53,568 nt of DNA from Calothrix sp. PCC 7103 (GCF_000331305.1 NZ_KB217478.1:10976-64543), one strand, 5' to 3'. Counted from the stretch's first letter, positions 25,146-34,766 are shown. Notes: generated by a model not told the origin, from the sequence alone. Made by a program: numbers and translations.

Positions 25146-25493
25146 CTATTTTGCACCATCATTCAGTTCATTAGTTTGGTTAAAAATCCTGTTGGCAGCA
25201 AGAATATGACTCTGAAACCAGAGGTCTGACTGTAACACGTCATTAGCCCAGTAATAAAAAGCTGACAGTAAATTGCGAGCGCCGTACTTAACGATTGCTT
25301 CTTGTATAATCTGGTCTAAACAAGGGTCAATTTTTGATTCAAGATACAGTAGTTGCATGTCTTTAAAATCATCATCTTTATCTAATACATCGCAAAACCT
25401 GCGGCATGTGTGGATACATCTATCAATTCCATACTGGGCAATTAATGGTTGGGCACCTATAATGGCTTGATGTCTGTAGTAATCGTAGTTCAT
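25146..25493 (-). CDS. Small hypothetical protein (Cys/Asp-rich helical)
   Basis: 115 residues from ATG 25493, chosen because AGGAGG lies 10 bases upstream of it and only one base before the alternative TTG at 25502. Helical, with CIHTCRRFCDVLDKDDDF and DPCLDQIIQEAIVKYG. No known motif and no membrane helix. It is divergent from the DUF6876-like gene that follows. Confidence 0.6.
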   Translation of the reverse strand: MNYDYYRHQAIIGAQPLIAQYGIDRCIHTCRRFCDVLDKDDDFKDMQLLYLESKIDPCLDQIIQEAIVKYGARNLLSAFYYWANDVLQSDLWFQSHILAANRIFNQTNELNDGAK

Positions 25494-25634
25494 CTTTTGC
25501 AAGCCTCCTAGTAGAGTTGCATCGCGTAATATTTAATTGAATTTACTTTATATTATTACATTGTTTTTTGGTATTTTAGCAAGAATAACTATTAATATAT
25601 CTAAATTTTATCTACATGATAAAAAGTTTTAAAC

Positions 25635-25644
25635 GGCTCACGCC
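25635..25644 (+). repeat. Leader motif GGCTCACGCC, copy 1
   Basis: GGC-TCAC-GCC mini-hairpin just upstream of the DUF6876-like gene. The same word or a near-copy precedes small genes at 26461, 26783 (variant GGGCTGACGCCC), 29139 and 40114 (variant GGCTCACGCT). Confidence 0.55.
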
Positions 25645-25680
25645 TCTAAATTTATGAAAATATATATAGAGGTAAAAGTT

Positions 25681-26043
25681 GTGGAAAACGTTGAAAAGAT
25701 TAATGCTAAACTTAAGCAGCTTATCGGCTCCGATGTCATTTATAAACATTGGCTAGGTATGAGGTATACATCGGGAATTAAGTATCTCGCTGAAGCTGCT
25801 GAATGCTTTTGGTTACTTGATGCTATTGCTTCGCATCAAAACCCTTATTTATTATCAAACCCTCAGCTTCAAGAATTCCAAATTTGGCGTTTAGTAGTAC
25901 AAGATAAATCAGGTACCTTAATTTGTGAATTGGATACAAACCAAGAAGTTCTGAGGCAAGAAATTCCATATACCAATTTTCCTCTACCTCACATAAAGCT
26001 TTACTTGGTGCAGAAGGTATTACTGTTGCCCAATGAATATTAA
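25681..26043 (+). CDS. DUF6876-family protein
   Basis: 120 residues from GTG 25681, which has GAGG eight bases upstream; an in-frame ATG at 25654 lacks such a site. Family hallmarks: YKHWLGMRYTSGIKYLAEAA, CFWLLDAIASHQ, then YTNFPLPHIKLYL and LLLPNEY at the end. The family is common in plasmids and prophages of cyanobacteria and other bacteria; no function is established. It leads a run of small same-strand genes. The GGCTCACGCC leader lies upstream. Confidence 0.75.
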   Translation: MENVEKINAKLKQLIGSDVIYKHWLGMRYTSGIKYLAEAAECFWLLDAIASHQNPYLLSNPQLQEFQIWRLVVQDKSGTLICELDTNQEVLRQEIPYTNFPLPHIKLYLVQKVLLLPNEY

Positions 26044-26085
26044 TGAGAAATCAAGACAAGCGCCAAATATTCGTGCATTTTCATT

Positions 26086-26379
26086 ATGAATAAAAACAAC
26101 ACAACTCAACTAGAGCTTGATTTCTTTGTTATTCAACGTGGTACAAGAGTTCGGGTAAGTGGTTACGACTGCCACAACTGGCTAGATTTAACAAATTCTA
26201 TTGGGGTAGTCGATTATTATTCTCAAACAACAGGCGATTATCTCATCTATTTTAGAGATAAACCAGGTATCGCTGAAGGTACTCGGTTAACTCTTTATTA
26301 TAGACGCGAACAATTAGAGATGATTCCAGGCAAACGCGGTAAGTGCAGTTGGGAATACTTAGTTAACAAGAAGAAATGA
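26086..26379 (+). CDS. Small hypothetical protein
   Basis: 97 residues, MNKNNTTQLELDFFVIQRGT. The middle (RVRVSGYDCHNWLDLTNSIG, VVDYYSQTTGDYLIYF) has the alternating pattern of a small beta-barrel, similar in feel to SH3-like or KOW-type domains. The C-terminus is basic. It follows the DUF6876-like gene by 42 bases on the same strand. Not recognised. Confidence 0.55.
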   Translation: MNKNNTTQLELDFFVIQRGTRVRVSGYDCHNWLDLTNSIGVVDYYSQTTGDYLIYFRDKPGIAEGTRLTLYYRREQLEMIPGKRGKCSWEYLVNKKK

Positions 26380-26460
26380 ATTCAAAATAGAACGCATGTT
26401 TTAGCTGTAAAAATTTCAACGGCAATTTTGATTATGCCGAGTAGGCGCCAAGAATTTTGC

Positions 26461-26470
26461 GGCTCACGCC
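26461..26470 (+). repeat. Leader motif GGCTCACGCC, copy 2
   Basis: Exact copy of the motif at 25635, ending ten bases before ATG 26481. Confidence 0.55.
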
Positions 26471-26480
26471 TTTGATAAGG

Positions 26481-26750
26481 ATGAAAGCAATTGGCGAGAC
26501 ATGTATGATTCAGCAAATTAGTTTTGAGCAAACTTTTGTCACCAGCCTTGAGAAATTTATGGGTAAAGCCGACAAATATATCAAGAGTTACTACGCAGGT
26601 GTAAGTGAGCAAGACCAAGTTCAAGAAATAATGTGCGAAGTGCGTCTTCTTGCATTGGATGTTGATTTAGAAAAATTGGAGATTGAGTACCAAATGTACA
26701 GTGACAAGAAAGATTTGATGGCTGACTGCGATGACTCAGCTTGGTGGTAA
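26481..26750 (+). CDS. Small hypothetical protein
   Basis: 90 residues from ATG 26481; ATG 26505 (MIQQISFEQTF) is the better-spaced alternative because GGCGAG precedes it. Acidic and helical with a C-terminal DCDDSAWW. No known family. The GGCTCACGCC element lies directly before the gene. Confidence 0.5.
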   Translation: MKAIGETCMIQQISFEQTFVTSLEKFMGKADKYIKSYYAGVSEQDQVQEIMCEVRLLALDVDLEKLEIEYQMYSDKKDLMADCDDSAWW

Positions 26751-26782
26751 ACGAATGTAATTGTACTAACACTAACACTATT

Positions 26783-26794
26783 GGGCTGACGCCC
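26783..26794 (+). repeat. Leader motif variant GGGCTGACGCCC
   Basis: A 4-bp GGGC/GCCC hairpin related to the GGCTCACGCC elements, 32 bases before ATG 26827. Confidence 0.45.
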
Positions 26795-26826
26795 GGTAAA
26801 TATTTGAAGAATTAGGAATTGTAAAT

Positions 26827-27216
26827 ATGCCGAAGCAAAAATCTGCTACATCATCTTTCCAACCAATCGACAGTTCGGTCTTAGGAGATTACGCAATTGC
26901 TGATTATTCTGAGCGCGTATACTCAAAAGTCTACTACGCTATACGTGAACTTTCTGGACTGGTTGCCAAGCGTTGCTTAAAGGAAGTATTTGATTGGAAT
27001 GAGTTTAAAGAGCGTTTTACTAACGATTTTGGTACAGTTCAGGAGAAACATTATTCCCTAGAACAGTTACTAGATTATGCTAGCCGAAAATTTGGTAAAA
27101 CTCTTCAGGATTTAATTTTACAGAATCAAATTTCATGGCAGCGCAGGCAAGAATATGTAGAACGTACAAATGCTAATTACCAAGCAGAAATGATTGATGA
27201 GCATAATTGCTTCTAG
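26827..27216 (+). CDS. Small hypothetical protein
   Basis: 129 residues with TTAGGAATT before ATG 26827. Helical and charged (YSKVYYAIRELSGLVAKRCL, FKERFTNDFGTVQEKHYSLE). No membrane helix or recognised domain. A good terminator follows (27243). It closes the run of small genes that starts at 25.7 kb. Confidence 0.55.
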   Translation: MPKQKSATSSFQPIDSSVLGDYAIADYSERVYSKVYYAIRELSGLVAKRCLKEVFDWNEFKERFTNDFGTVQEKHYSLEQLLDYASRKFGKTLQDLILQNQISWQRRQEYVERTNANYQAEMIDEHNCF

Positions 27217-27242
27217 GTCAAGCCAATAGTATTTATGCTTAC

Positions 27243-27278
27243 TATCCTCCAGCATTATCTATATCTGGAGGATATTTT
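27243..27278 (+). terminator. Rho-independent terminator
   Basis: TATCCTCCAG (27243-27252) pairs fully with CTGGAGGATA (27265-27274), followed by TTTTCTT. Ends the small-gene run. Confidence 0.75.
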
Positions 27279-27397
27279 CTTCATAACACATCAATATCTG
27301 TAAATATTCGGTCGATAAATAAAGCTTTGTCGCACTTTTTGCTGTCAACCGCACGCGACCATAACCGCTTCATCAAACGCACTACATCCTTCACAAT

Positions 27398-28135
27398 ATG
27401 TTAGAAAATAGTTACCTTGTCTGGGAAGGGAAATCTTTGATAGATGGTTCTCCTATATTTCTAGTATTAACTGGTTTTGTATTTCCGACATCTAATCGTC
27501 GAACTGGAAGAAGTATGATACAATCGTGGATATTACAAAAAAATCTTACTCCTACAAGCGCAGCGAAGCAAGGATTGGATTTTGGCGTATGTGGAAATTG
27601 TGAACTGAAAATGAGTAAATCAGCATGTTGCTATGTCAATATGTTGCCTTTAAATAACGTTTACCGCAAGCACGCAACAGGCACTTATCCGAAATTCGGC
27701 GCCAACGAGATAGCAACTTTGAAAAGATATCGCTATCCTATTAGAATAGGTTCTTATGGAGACCCAACAGCAGTACCATTTGATGTATGGGAACCGATAA
27801 TATTAGCATCAAATAAGCATACAGGTTACACACACCGTTGGAGAAATTTAGAAAATGATGCTTGCCAATGGAAAAATTATTTAATGGCATCAGTTCATAC
27901 CGAAGCAGAAGCAAAAGAAGCTCAAAAACTAGGTTGGAGAACTTTTAGAATTATTGCTCCTGATGCACCTCTTGCCAGTAATGAGATTCTTTGTCGCAAC
28001 ACTGAAGATGATTATATTAAGTGTGACAATTGCTTACTCTGTGACGGCAGTTCATCAAAACCCAATATAGCTGATAGAGTTCACGGTTTGAACTGGAAAA
28101 TTTCCAATTTTGTCAAATACGTAAATCAACAGTAA
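27398..28135 (+). CDS. DUF7227-like Cys-rich phage/plasmid protein
   Basis: 245 residues. Characteristic pieces: LTGFVFPTSNRRTGRSMIQS, CGNCELK then CCYVNM, RIGSYGDPTAVPFDVW, HTGYTHRWR, GWRTFRI, and a last cysteine knuckle CDNCLLCDG with DRVHG. I associate this arrangement with a DUF7227-type family seen in phages and plasmids. The paired cysteines suggest metal binding; the GSYGDP…HTGYTHRW core may be catalytic but its reaction is unknown. It stands alone; no convincing ribosome binding site. Confidence 0.65.
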   Translation: MLENSYLVWEGKSLIDGSPIFLVLTGFVFPTSNRRTGRSMIQSWILQKNLTPTSAAKQGLDFGVCGNCELKMSKSACCYVNMLPLNNVYRKHATGTYPKFGANEIATLKRYRYPIRIGSYGDPTAVPFDVWEPIILASNKHTGYTHRWRNLENDACQWKNYLMASVHTEAEAKEAQKLGWRTFRIIAPDAPLASNEILCRNTEDDYIKCDNCLLCDGSSSKPNIADRVHGLNWKISNFVKYVNQQ

Positions 28136-28287
28136 TTTCAACAATATGAATATTATACGCTTTAAAGGATTCTCTTGAAGCGTTAATTTTTTGTTCGGCG
28201 CCTTTTTCTCCAAAATAGTTATCAATGGCAAGTGGCACATTGTATTTGCTATAATATGTAAAATAAGTTTCTTCGTAGAACACGTTT

Positions 28288-28884
28288 ATGACCGTGACGA
28301 ACCCAGTCCTCGAAAAAGCTACCACACCTAGCAGCACTTACGTTTTGCTACACGATGTTAGTTGGGAACAGTTAGAGCAACTTGATGTCACTCTCGCTCT
28401 CACAGGCGCCCGATTAACTTATTTAGATGGTGTTTTAGAAATTATGTCTCCACTTTCCGATGACCATGAAGATGCGAAAAGCACTCTTAGTTTATTGCTA
28501 GAAGCATACTTTCGTGAAAAAAGAATACGTTTTTATAAGCGGGGAAGCGCGACACTTGGTAGAAGACAAAATAATGGTCGTCGAGAACCTGACGAGTCGT
28601 ACAATTTAGGAACAAAAAAAACTGTTCCTGATTTAATTTTAGAAGTCACAGTTACAAGTGGCGGTATTAATAAGTTAGAAATATACAAACGTTTAGGTGT
28701 ACCAGAAGTGTGGTATTGGGATTCGGGATTAATCTCAGTTTATTCGCTACAAGCAGGTACATATCAAAAAGTTACAAAAAGTGTTTTGTTACCAGATTTA
28801 GATTTAGAAATAATCGCTCGCTGTTCACGTATGGCTGACCAATATGATGCTGTATCTGAGTATAGCCAGATTATTGCTACATAG
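28288..28884 (+). CDS. Uma2-family (PD-(D/E)XK-fold) protein
   Basis: 198 residues. N-terminal VSWEQLEQLD and LTYLDGVLEIMSP, then REPDESYNLG (99-108), VPDLILEVTVTSGG (113-126, acidic residues of the nuclease-like core) and KLEIYKRLGVPEVWYWD. This is a textbook Uma2/DUF820 protein, a family hugely expanded in cyanobacteria. The fold is that of restriction-type nucleases, but biochemical role is mostly unproven. A second member lies at 50049-50699. Confidence 0.88.
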   Translation: MTVTNPVLEKATTPSSTYVLLHDVSWEQLEQLDVTLALTGARLTYLDGVLEIMSPLSDDHEDAKSTLSLLLEAYFREKRIRFYKRGSATLGRRQNNGRREPDESYNLGTKKTVPDLILEVTVTSGGINKLEIYKRLGVPEVWYWDSGLISVYSLQAGTYQKVTKSVLLPDLDLEIIARCSRMADQYDAVSEYSQIIAT

Positions 28885-29138
28885 AGTATAATCTATAATA
28901 TATTAAAACACCATTGAAATATAGACGCATATGGCAAATTTTCCACAAGCGCTGATTTTTAATATTGGCGCCAGTAATCTAATTTTAGAACAAATATAAT
29001 TTTTATTTTAGCTAGCAGTAAAGTTATAACGCATAAGCTGAAAATTATTTAGTAGTATCGGTAACGGCGCCATTGGTTTAAGCGTGTTTCATTGTCATCA
29101 AAGTTTTTAAAGTTGTGCAATTTATCAATGTGTTTTTC

Positions 29139-29148
29139 GGCTCACGCC
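29139..29148 (+). repeat. Leader motif GGCTCACGCC, copy 3
   Basis: Exact copy, ending five bases before ATG 29154. Confidence 0.55.
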
Positions 29149-29153
29149 TTGAG

Positions 29154-29504
29154 ATGCAGCGAAAATTTTCGCTATTAAACAGTATGTTGATATCTTGCAT
29201 AACAGAAGATGGACAAACACATTCGCAGCAAATTAATTCACTTTTGAGCTTATCTGAGTTTTTAGGCAGTTATACAGTGACGAACTACAACTTGAAAATA
29301 AATCAAGTTAACTATGATGTAGTCAAAACTGGGAAATGCGGAAAGCAAGAATATCCGAAAATCGCACTGCAAAAAAATGGTTATATTCTCCCGACCGAAC
29401 TTACCTTAACTCAAAGTTCTGACCTAGAATATTTTATTAACGAACATGTCGGAAATATATATCGTTTAGAGATTGATAGTAGCGTTTACCAGATGTCAAG
29501 GTAA
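29154..29504 (+). CDS. Small hypothetical protein
   Basis: 116 residues from ATG 29154, which directly follows the GGCTCACGCC motif; a GTG frame start at 29115 would put the motif inside the gene. Mixed alpha/beta (LISCITEDGQTHSQQINSL, NYNLKINQVNYDVVKTGK). Unrecognised. A terminator follows. Confidence 0.5.
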   Translation: MQRKFSLLNSMLISCITEDGQTHSQQINSLLSLSEFLGSYTVTNYNLKINQVNYDVVKTGKCGKQEYPKIALQKNGYILPTELTLTQSSDLEYFINEHVGNIYRLEIDSSVYQMSR

Positions 29505-29529
29505 ATATCGATAACGCGGCGCCTACAAC

Positions 29530-29561
29530 AAGGGGATGAGTTGAAATCTCATTCCCTTTTT
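29530..29561 (+). terminator. Rho-independent terminator
   Basis: AAGGGGATGAG (29530-29540) pairs with CTCATTCCCTT (29548-29558) with one G-T pair, then T-run to 29561. Confidence 0.7.
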
Positions 29562-29599
29562 CATAAATTTCAGTATTACTCTAAAAACGGTTACATATT

Positions 29600-29890
29600 A
29601 TGGCACTCGTCATCACATATCCCCAATTTCAAGTATTAACTCATACCCAAACTGGAGCTGATAAAGGAAGAATTTACTTTTCTGCTTTATTTTTGGCAGA
29701 GTTTTACTTGGAGGTCATTAAATGGTTATATCGAGATGAACTAATATTCGACGAAAAAGACCTTAAAATCTACTCAGACGGTTCTTTTCGTATATATTTC
29801 AAAACGCAGTTATCTCCAGAAACAGAATTTCTCACTTTAATCGCAATGATTGAACAAAAGCCTTTTTTGTACGAGAGCGAACAATCTTAA
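29600..29890 (+). CDS. Small hypothetical protein
   Basis: 96 residues, MALVITYPQFQVLTHTQTG, then aromatic-rich mixed alpha/beta sequence (YFSALFLAEFYLEVIKWLY). No recognised domain or membrane helix. Single gene between terminators and the next frameshifted gene. Confidence 0.5.
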   Translation: MALVITYPQFQVLTHTQTGADKGRIYFSALFLAEFYLEVIKWLYRDELIFDEKDLKIYSDGSFRIYFKTQLSPETEFLTLIAMIEQKPFLYESEQS

Positions 29891-29989
29891 ACATAAAGGT
29901 GACAAGTATTGTTCATGTTAAATAATGTTTGCTCGACTATCCTCGTTGCCGCTATTTGAAATAGGCTATTTGTATAGTGCGAGGGGGAG

Positions 29990-30256
29990 TTGAGCGAGAT
30001 GCCAAAAAAGAGTCAAAGTAATTCTCAGGGTAATATTAAACTAGGGGTTTCTCTTGGTGAGCGCATTTTTGAAGCGCTTACCAAAACGGAAATCTCCCTG
30101 TTACTTGATGAATTGCTTGCAATTTTATCCTTATATCAACAATTAACGGCTTTAGCCAAACTCCAACCAGACACCAAAGCGACTTTAACCCAAATCCTTG
30201 CCCCGTCTCCAACAGTTGAACCAGAAAAACAGCCAAAACCCAACCGACTTCCCTAG
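29990..30256 (+). CDS. N-terminal part of a frameshifted gene
   Basis: 88 residues (TTG 29990 or ATG 29999 after GAGGGGGAG). A helical region (LGERIFEALTKTEISLLLDE, LLAILSLYQQLTALAKL) ends in a Pro/Lys linker and a stop. The next frame, entered one base off in AAAACCCAACC (about 30236), continues without a start codon as PTSLAKYAQTWSELWQAWNQ into the large ORF at 30421. The two are probably one gene broken by a homopolymer indel. Confidence 0.55.
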   Translation: MSEMPKKSQSNSQGNIKLGVSLGERIFEALTKTEISLLLDELLAILSLYQQLTALAKLQPDTKATLTQILAPSPTVEPEKQPKPNRLP

Positions 30257-30420
30257 CAAAATATGCTCAAACTTGGTCGGAATTATGGCAAGCATGGAAT
30301 CAAGTCATTTGGGAAGCATCCGAGGAGGAGGGGAAGTACATAGTCCAAGAGCGACACTGGGAAGAACCTTATTTCGATAACTGTACTTTTGTTGAGGATT
30401 TAGAAGAGATCGCCGCAAAA

Positions 30421-31857
30421 ATGAAGCCATTGGTAAAAACAGCTTTTGAAAATGGCTTTGGCTATGATGACGGTTTTGCAATCAGTTTATTAGAAGCGGA
30501 AAGCGAAATTTCCGATGGTATTCCCGACTGGATGGAAATTCAGGATGGGATTCATTTAGAAGCTGCAATAACCCATTGTTTGTTGGAGTGGGAATGGTTA
30601 TTAGCGCAGGAACAAGGACAAGACGGGTTTAAATTTGTTAACAATATCCGGGAGTGGGAAGAAAAATTTGTCCACGTCAATTTAGATGGTGATGCTATTA
30701 TCGATTTCTGCTGTGATTTACCAGATGTGCAAAAACAGTTGATTTTCACGGGAATGACGAGCGAGCAAGAAAATTCCCTGTGGAAGTATCACCTAGAAAA
30801 TACCAATTCCCATTGGCATATGCTTTACATTGAGGTAATGCGCCAATTTGCAACACCAGAGGTATACTTAAATAATCTACGGTCAACTATTATACAAGAG
30901 TGGTCAAATGGTTTACCTGTAATTGAGGATTTGTTGGCAAGACAGGAATATCGCGAGTGTGTTGTAGTCATCCAAGAAACTTTAGATTCTTTGTTACAAC
31001 ACAAACGGGAGAACCAAGACTGGGCGCCGGAAACTTCGTTACTTTTTCTGTTGATGGGTGGATATTATCACGGTAATGCCAATCAGGAAAACGCAAAAAA
31101 ATTACTTCGTTACTACCAACAAGCAGTTCGAGAATTGGGAGAAAGCGAACGGGTAAATGCCTTGGAAATTCAGTGTATTACCTTTGAGTATTGTTACGAT
31201 TGGTCGAAAATGTTGGCTGCATTTGTAGAAACACCAGTTACTGAAAATACTCGACAAGCATTATTGGAATGTTGGCGTAATTCGATAATTAAACGTGCTA
31301 CACCACATAGCTACTCGAATTTTTCTACAAGAGAGCAACCTGTAAGTATTTGGTGGCTACATTGGTTACTAGATAGTATTACATCCGAAAAAATTGGACA
31401 TGCTTGGTTCGGTCAGCAAGCGCGCGCGTGGTTAGCAAATTTACCTGGAGATAGTGAAAAATTAGGTAGGGAATATGGCGTTTTGCGCTTGCTCACCAAA
31501 GATTTGACCGATATTAAGTTCCTCTTAAAATATCCTTATCCTAAATTTTATGAGGTGGTCATTGCGCCTAGTCTAACATCTACACCCGATGATGTTTCCC
31601 GGAGAAAATATCTCCAAGAATATGCACCATCAGACTTGTGGGAAAGGGTAATGGATTATTGGAAAGCAAATTTACACAAATTTGTCCCTAAACCTGAAAT
31701 GTCCCACAATTCAGATTACAGTACAAATGCAGCGTGGATGTCTGCGCTGAAGGAATTATCACCTGAGAATTATCAGATGTTGTTGTCAGAATGGAAAGTA
31801 AATCATCAACGACGACGCAATCTATGGAAAGCGATGGGTAATTTAGGTTTGATGTAA
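30421..31857 (+). CDS. Large hypothetical protein (C-terminal part of frameshifted gene)
   Basis: 478 residues from the first Met; the same frame is open back to about 30236 (EEEGKYIVQERHWEEPYFD, CTFVEDLEEIAAKMKPL), so the intact protein would be ~620 residues including the ORF at 29990. Helical-repeat-like and rich in Trp and acidic residues (DWMEIQDGIHLEAAITHCLL, LLRYYQQAVRELGESERVN). TPR-like but no clear repeat. Cyanobacterial SWIM-zinc-finger-linked proteins have similar helical tails, but no SWIM motif is present. Convergent with leuS. Function unknown. Confidence 0.6.
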   Translation: MKPLVKTAFENGFGYDDGFAISLLEAESEISDGIPDWMEIQDGIHLEAAITHCLLEWEWLLAQEQGQDGFKFVNNIREWEEKFVHVNLDGDAIIDFCCDLPDVQKQLIFTGMTSEQENSLWKYHLENTNSHWHMLYIEVMRQFATPEVYLNNLRSTIIQEWSNGLPVIEDLLARQEYRECVVVIQETLDSLLQHKRENQDWAPETSLLFLLMGGYYHGNANQENAKKLLRYYQQAVRELGESERVNALEIQCITFEYCYDWSKMLAAFVETPVTENTRQALLECWRNSIIKRATPHSYSNFSTREQPVSIWWLHWLLDSITSEKIGHAWFGQQARAWLANLPGDSEKLGREYGVLRLLTKDLTDIKFLLKYPYPKFYEVVIAPSLTSTPDDVSRRKYLQEYAPSDLWERVMDYWKANLHKFVPKPEMSHNSDYSTNAAWMSALKELSPENYQMLLSEWKVNHQRRRNLWKAMGNLGLM

Positions 31858-31884
31858 CAAAAGTAGGGCTATTAATAGTGCAGG

Positions 31885-34470
31885 TTACTGCACCACCAAG
31901 TTCACAATTTTACCAGGAACAACAATAACCTTTGTAATAGTTTTTCCATTTATTAGCTTCTTAATTTTTTCGTCATTCAGAGTTAATATTTCCAATTCTT
32001 CCTTCTTTATTTCAGCATTCACCCTCAAAAGAGAACGTATTTTCCCATTAATTTGAATAGCAATATTTACCATTTCATCCACACACAAACTTTCGTTATA
32101 CCCAGGCCAAGAAGCGTCAGCTATTAAACTCAACTCACCCAAACGCATCCATAGTTCTTCTGAGATGTGGGGTGCAAAAGGAGCTAATAATTTCAAAAAA
32201 TTCTTAATAGTATTTATAGGAAGTGTTTTTGCGTTTGTAGCCAAATTCACAAACTCCATCATCTTGCTAATAGCTGTGTTCATTTTGTCGATGGATTCAA
32301 TGTCTTCTGTGACACCTTTAATAGTTTTATGCAGTTTCTTCTGTAAAGAAGCTTCCGTATATCCGGGAGCATCAACCAATTTTCTGCTGTTTTTACCCGT
32401 TGCTTCATCAACTATTAAGCGCCAAACTCTTTTAAGAAATCGCGAAATGCCATCTAGACCAGCCTTTTGCCACGGACCGCTCGCACTTAAAGACCCCATA
32501 AATAATCCGTACACCCGCATTACGTCTGCACCGTACTCATCCACAATCTCGTCAGGGTTTACTACATTTAAGCGAGATTTAGACATTTTTTCAATCTGAG
32601 TTTGAACTGGTCGCTCTCCGTTTTTGACAAACCACTCTTCACCTTGCTCCTCTACCTCCGTAGGGTAATAATATTTACCACTATCGTCTCGATATGAGTA
32701 AGCTAAAACCATCCCTTGGTTGAACAATCTTTGGAAAGGTTCCTTTGTAGAAACAAGACCGCAGTCATAGAGGACTTTGTGCCAAAAGCGAGCGTAGAGG
32801 AGATGTAAAACCGCATGTTCTGCACCGCCAATGTAAATGTCAACTGGCATCCAGTACCTTTCTGCTTCTAACGACCAAGGTCTTTCATTGTTTTTCGGGT
32901 CTGTGTAGCGTAGATAATACCAACAGGAACCAGCCCACTGTGGCATCGTATTTGTTTCTCTGATTCCACAGCGTCCCGAAGGCAAAGTAACCATAAGCCA
33001 TTCATCTTCAGCTCTGGCTAACGGAGGTTTGCCGTCGGAGGTAGGCTTGTACTCATCAATCTGAGGTAATTTTACAGGCAATTGGTCGTAAGGGACTGGC
33101 ATGATAGTGCCGTCTTCCAGGTGTACGATGGGAAAAGGCTCCCCCCAGTAGCGCTGGCGGGAAAACAACCAATCCCGCAGGTTGTACTGTACTTTAAGGC
33201 GACCTTTACCTGTCTGTTCCAACCACTCTATCATCTTTTCCTTTGCAGCATTTATCTCCATACCGTTAATAAAGTCACTGTTTATACAAAAAATACCCCC
33301 AGTATATGCTGCCTCTTCGATAGGTTCTTTACTCCCGCTAACAACCTCAACAATAGGAAGATTATATTTTGTTGCAAATTCGCGATCGCGCTCATCATGA
33401 CCGGGTACGCCCATAATCGCCCCTGTTGCGTAGGACATTAACACGTAGTCAGCAACCCAGATAGGAATAACTTGATTGTTACAGGGGTTAACAGCATAAG
33501 CTCCCGTGAAAACACCCGTCAAAACTATTGCAAGTTCTGTCTGAGCAAGCTCAGTTTTGTTTTTTGCTGACTCTACGTAAGCCTGAACCAAAGCTTTTCG
33601 CTCATAAACAACAATTTTTTCAACCACTGGGTTTTCAGGAGCAAGAACGCAATATGTGACACCAAATAAAGTTTCAGGTCTAGTTGTAAATACTGTAAAA
33701 GAGATATCTGTGTTTTCAACAGCAAAATCTACCTCGGCTCCAGAGGATTTTCCAATCCAATTGCGTTGCATCTCTTTTAAACTTTCAGGCCAATCGAGCT
33801 CGTCTAAATCTCTTAAAAGTTTTTCTGCATATACCGATATCTTTAGCATCCACTGTCGCATCAGGTGGCGCTCAACGGCATCGCCCGTTTCGATGTATTT
33901 GCCATCTTTGACTTCTTCATTGGCGAGAACTGTTCCTAAAGCAGGACACCAATTTACTGGTACATCCGCCACGTAAGCCAGGTTTTTTTCATACAATTTG
34001 AGAAATATCCATTGCGTCCACTTGTAGTAATCGGGTGAAGTAGTATTAATCTCCCGTCCCCAATCGTATGCAAAACCTAATCTCTTAACCTGATGTTTAA
34101 AGTTATCTATATTTCGTTTGGTAATTACCGCAGGGTGAATATTTTCGCGAACTGCAGCACGTTCGGCTGGTAACCCGAACGCATCCCACCCCATACAATG
34201 TAGAACGTTGTAACCCTGCATCCGACGCATACGGGCAATAACGTCTGTGGCTGTATAAGATTTGAGATGTCCAACATGCAAACCTGCTCCTGATGGATAT
34301 GGGAACATGTCTAGTGCAAAATACTTGGGCTTACCTTTCAGATTTTCTGGATTCTCTGTCACCCAAAAAGTCTTGCGTTCTTCCCAAATAGCTTGCCATT
34401 TCTGCTCAATGCTTTTGAAGTTGTAACTATGTTCGGGTATTGTAGGCTGTATGATTTGATTATTATCCAT
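31885..34470 (-). CDS. leuS: Leucyl-tRNA synthetase
   Basis: 861 residues, full length for bacterial LeuRS, with AGGAG upstream of ATG 34470. It charges tRNA-Leu with leucine in the cytoplasm. Motifs: HIGH-type [12 protein letters not shown] (57-68), KMSKS (628-632). The CP1 editing domain keeps TTRPETLFG (262-270) and GVPGHDERD (354-362) with the conserved Asp, so proofreading should work. No T-box or leader control is seen. The CAAD membrane domain found in some cyanobacterial synthetases is absent. Unusual setting: a housekeeping-type enzyme beside accessory genes. The gene has no GGCGCC site, unlike everything around it, and carries the window's only GCGATCGC octamer. It may be a second, acquired LeuRS. 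Confidence 0.97.
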   Translation of the reverse strand: MDNNQIIQPTIPEHSYNFKSIEQKWQAIWEERKTFWVTENPENLKGKPKYFALDMFPYPSGAGLHVGHLKSYTATDVIARMRRMQGYNVLHCMGWDAFGLPAERAAVRENIHPAVITKRNIDNFKHQVKRLGFAYDWGREINTTSPDYYKWTQWIFLKLYEKNLAYVADVPVNWCPALGTVLANEEVKDGKYIETGDAVERHLMRQWMLKISVYAEKLLRDLDELDWPESLKEMQRNWIGKSSGAEVDFAVENTDISFTVFTTRPETLFGVTYCVLAPENPVVEKIVVYERKALVQAYVESAKNKTELAQTELAIVLTGVFTGAYAVNPCNNQVIPIWVADYVLMSYATGAIMGVPGHDERDREFATKYNLPIVEVVSGSKEPIEEAAYTGGIFCINSDFINGMEINAAKEKMIEWLEQTGKGRLKVQYNLRDWLFSRQRYWGEPFPIVHLEDGTIMPVPYDQLPVKLPQIDEYKPTSDGKPPLARAEDEWLMVTLPSGRCGIRETNTMPQWAGSCWYYLRYTDPKNNERPWSLEAERYWMPVDIYIGGAEHAVLHLLYARFWHKVLYDCGLVSTKEPFQRLFNQGMVLAYSYRDDSGKYYYPTEVEEQGEEWFVKNGERPVQTQIEKMSKSRLNVVNPDEIVDEYGADVMRVYGLFMGSLSASGPWQKAGLDGISRFLKRVWRLIVDEATGKNSRKLVDAPGYTEASLQKKLHKTIKGVTEDIESIDKMNTAISKMMEFVNLATNAKTLPINTIKNFLKLLAPFAPHISEELWMRLGELSLIADASWPGYNESLCVDEMVNIAIQINGKIRSLLRVNAEIKKEELEILTLNDEKIKKLINGKTITKVIVVPGKIVNLVVQ

Positions 34471-34512
34471 ATTATATATACGCTCCTAAAATTTGCTTAA
34501 TAACTTTTACGT

Positions 34513-34725
34513 TTATAATAAGCAATTCATGCGTAAACGAGTATTTAATATTTTTGCAATTTCGATTGCTTCCTTTTTCTGTACCAGGGAGGGAAGATAA
34601 GCTGTGCCAATTTTCCAACATGAAGCTTCTAACCGCTCTTTTTTAGCTTGAACCATTATTTTAACCATAGACTCTTGATTTTGGCTGAAACTAATATCTG
34701 GCAAGCGTTTGAGAGTGACAACCAA
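34513..34725 (-). CDS. Small hypothetical protein upstream of leuS
   Basis: 70 residues (MVVTLKRLPDISFSQNQESM, then ERLEASCWKIGTAYLPSLVQ and KKEAIEIAKILNTRL). Basic, helical, no family recognised and no clear ribosome binding site. It precedes leuS on the same strand by 42 bases. Could be a real small protein or a remnant. Confidence 0.35.
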   Translation of the reverse strand: MVVTLKRLPDISFSQNQESMVKIMVQAKKERLEASCWKIGTAYLPSLVQKKEAIEIAKILNTRLRMNCLL

Positions 34726-34740
34726 AAAGAGCAGAATATG

Positions 34741-34766
34741 AAATTCAATACAATTGTATTGAATTT
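34741..34766. repeat. Perfect 26-bp palindrome
   Basis: AAATTCAATACAA joined directly to its reverse complement, with no spacer. It lies 15 bases beyond the small gene at 34725. Such a spacerless palindrome suits a dimeric protein binding site more than an RNA hairpin. Confidence 0.75.

Noticed and set aside
28113..28337. 74-residue minus-strand frame between the DUF7227-like gene and Uma2
   Set aside because: It overlaps the start of a clear Uma2 gene and the end of the previous gene; no ribosome binding site or family, so treated as a shadow or at most a remnant.
32165..32599. 144-residue plus-strand frame inside leuS
   Set aside because: Lies fully antisense to conserved leuS codons; a shadow of the real gene.
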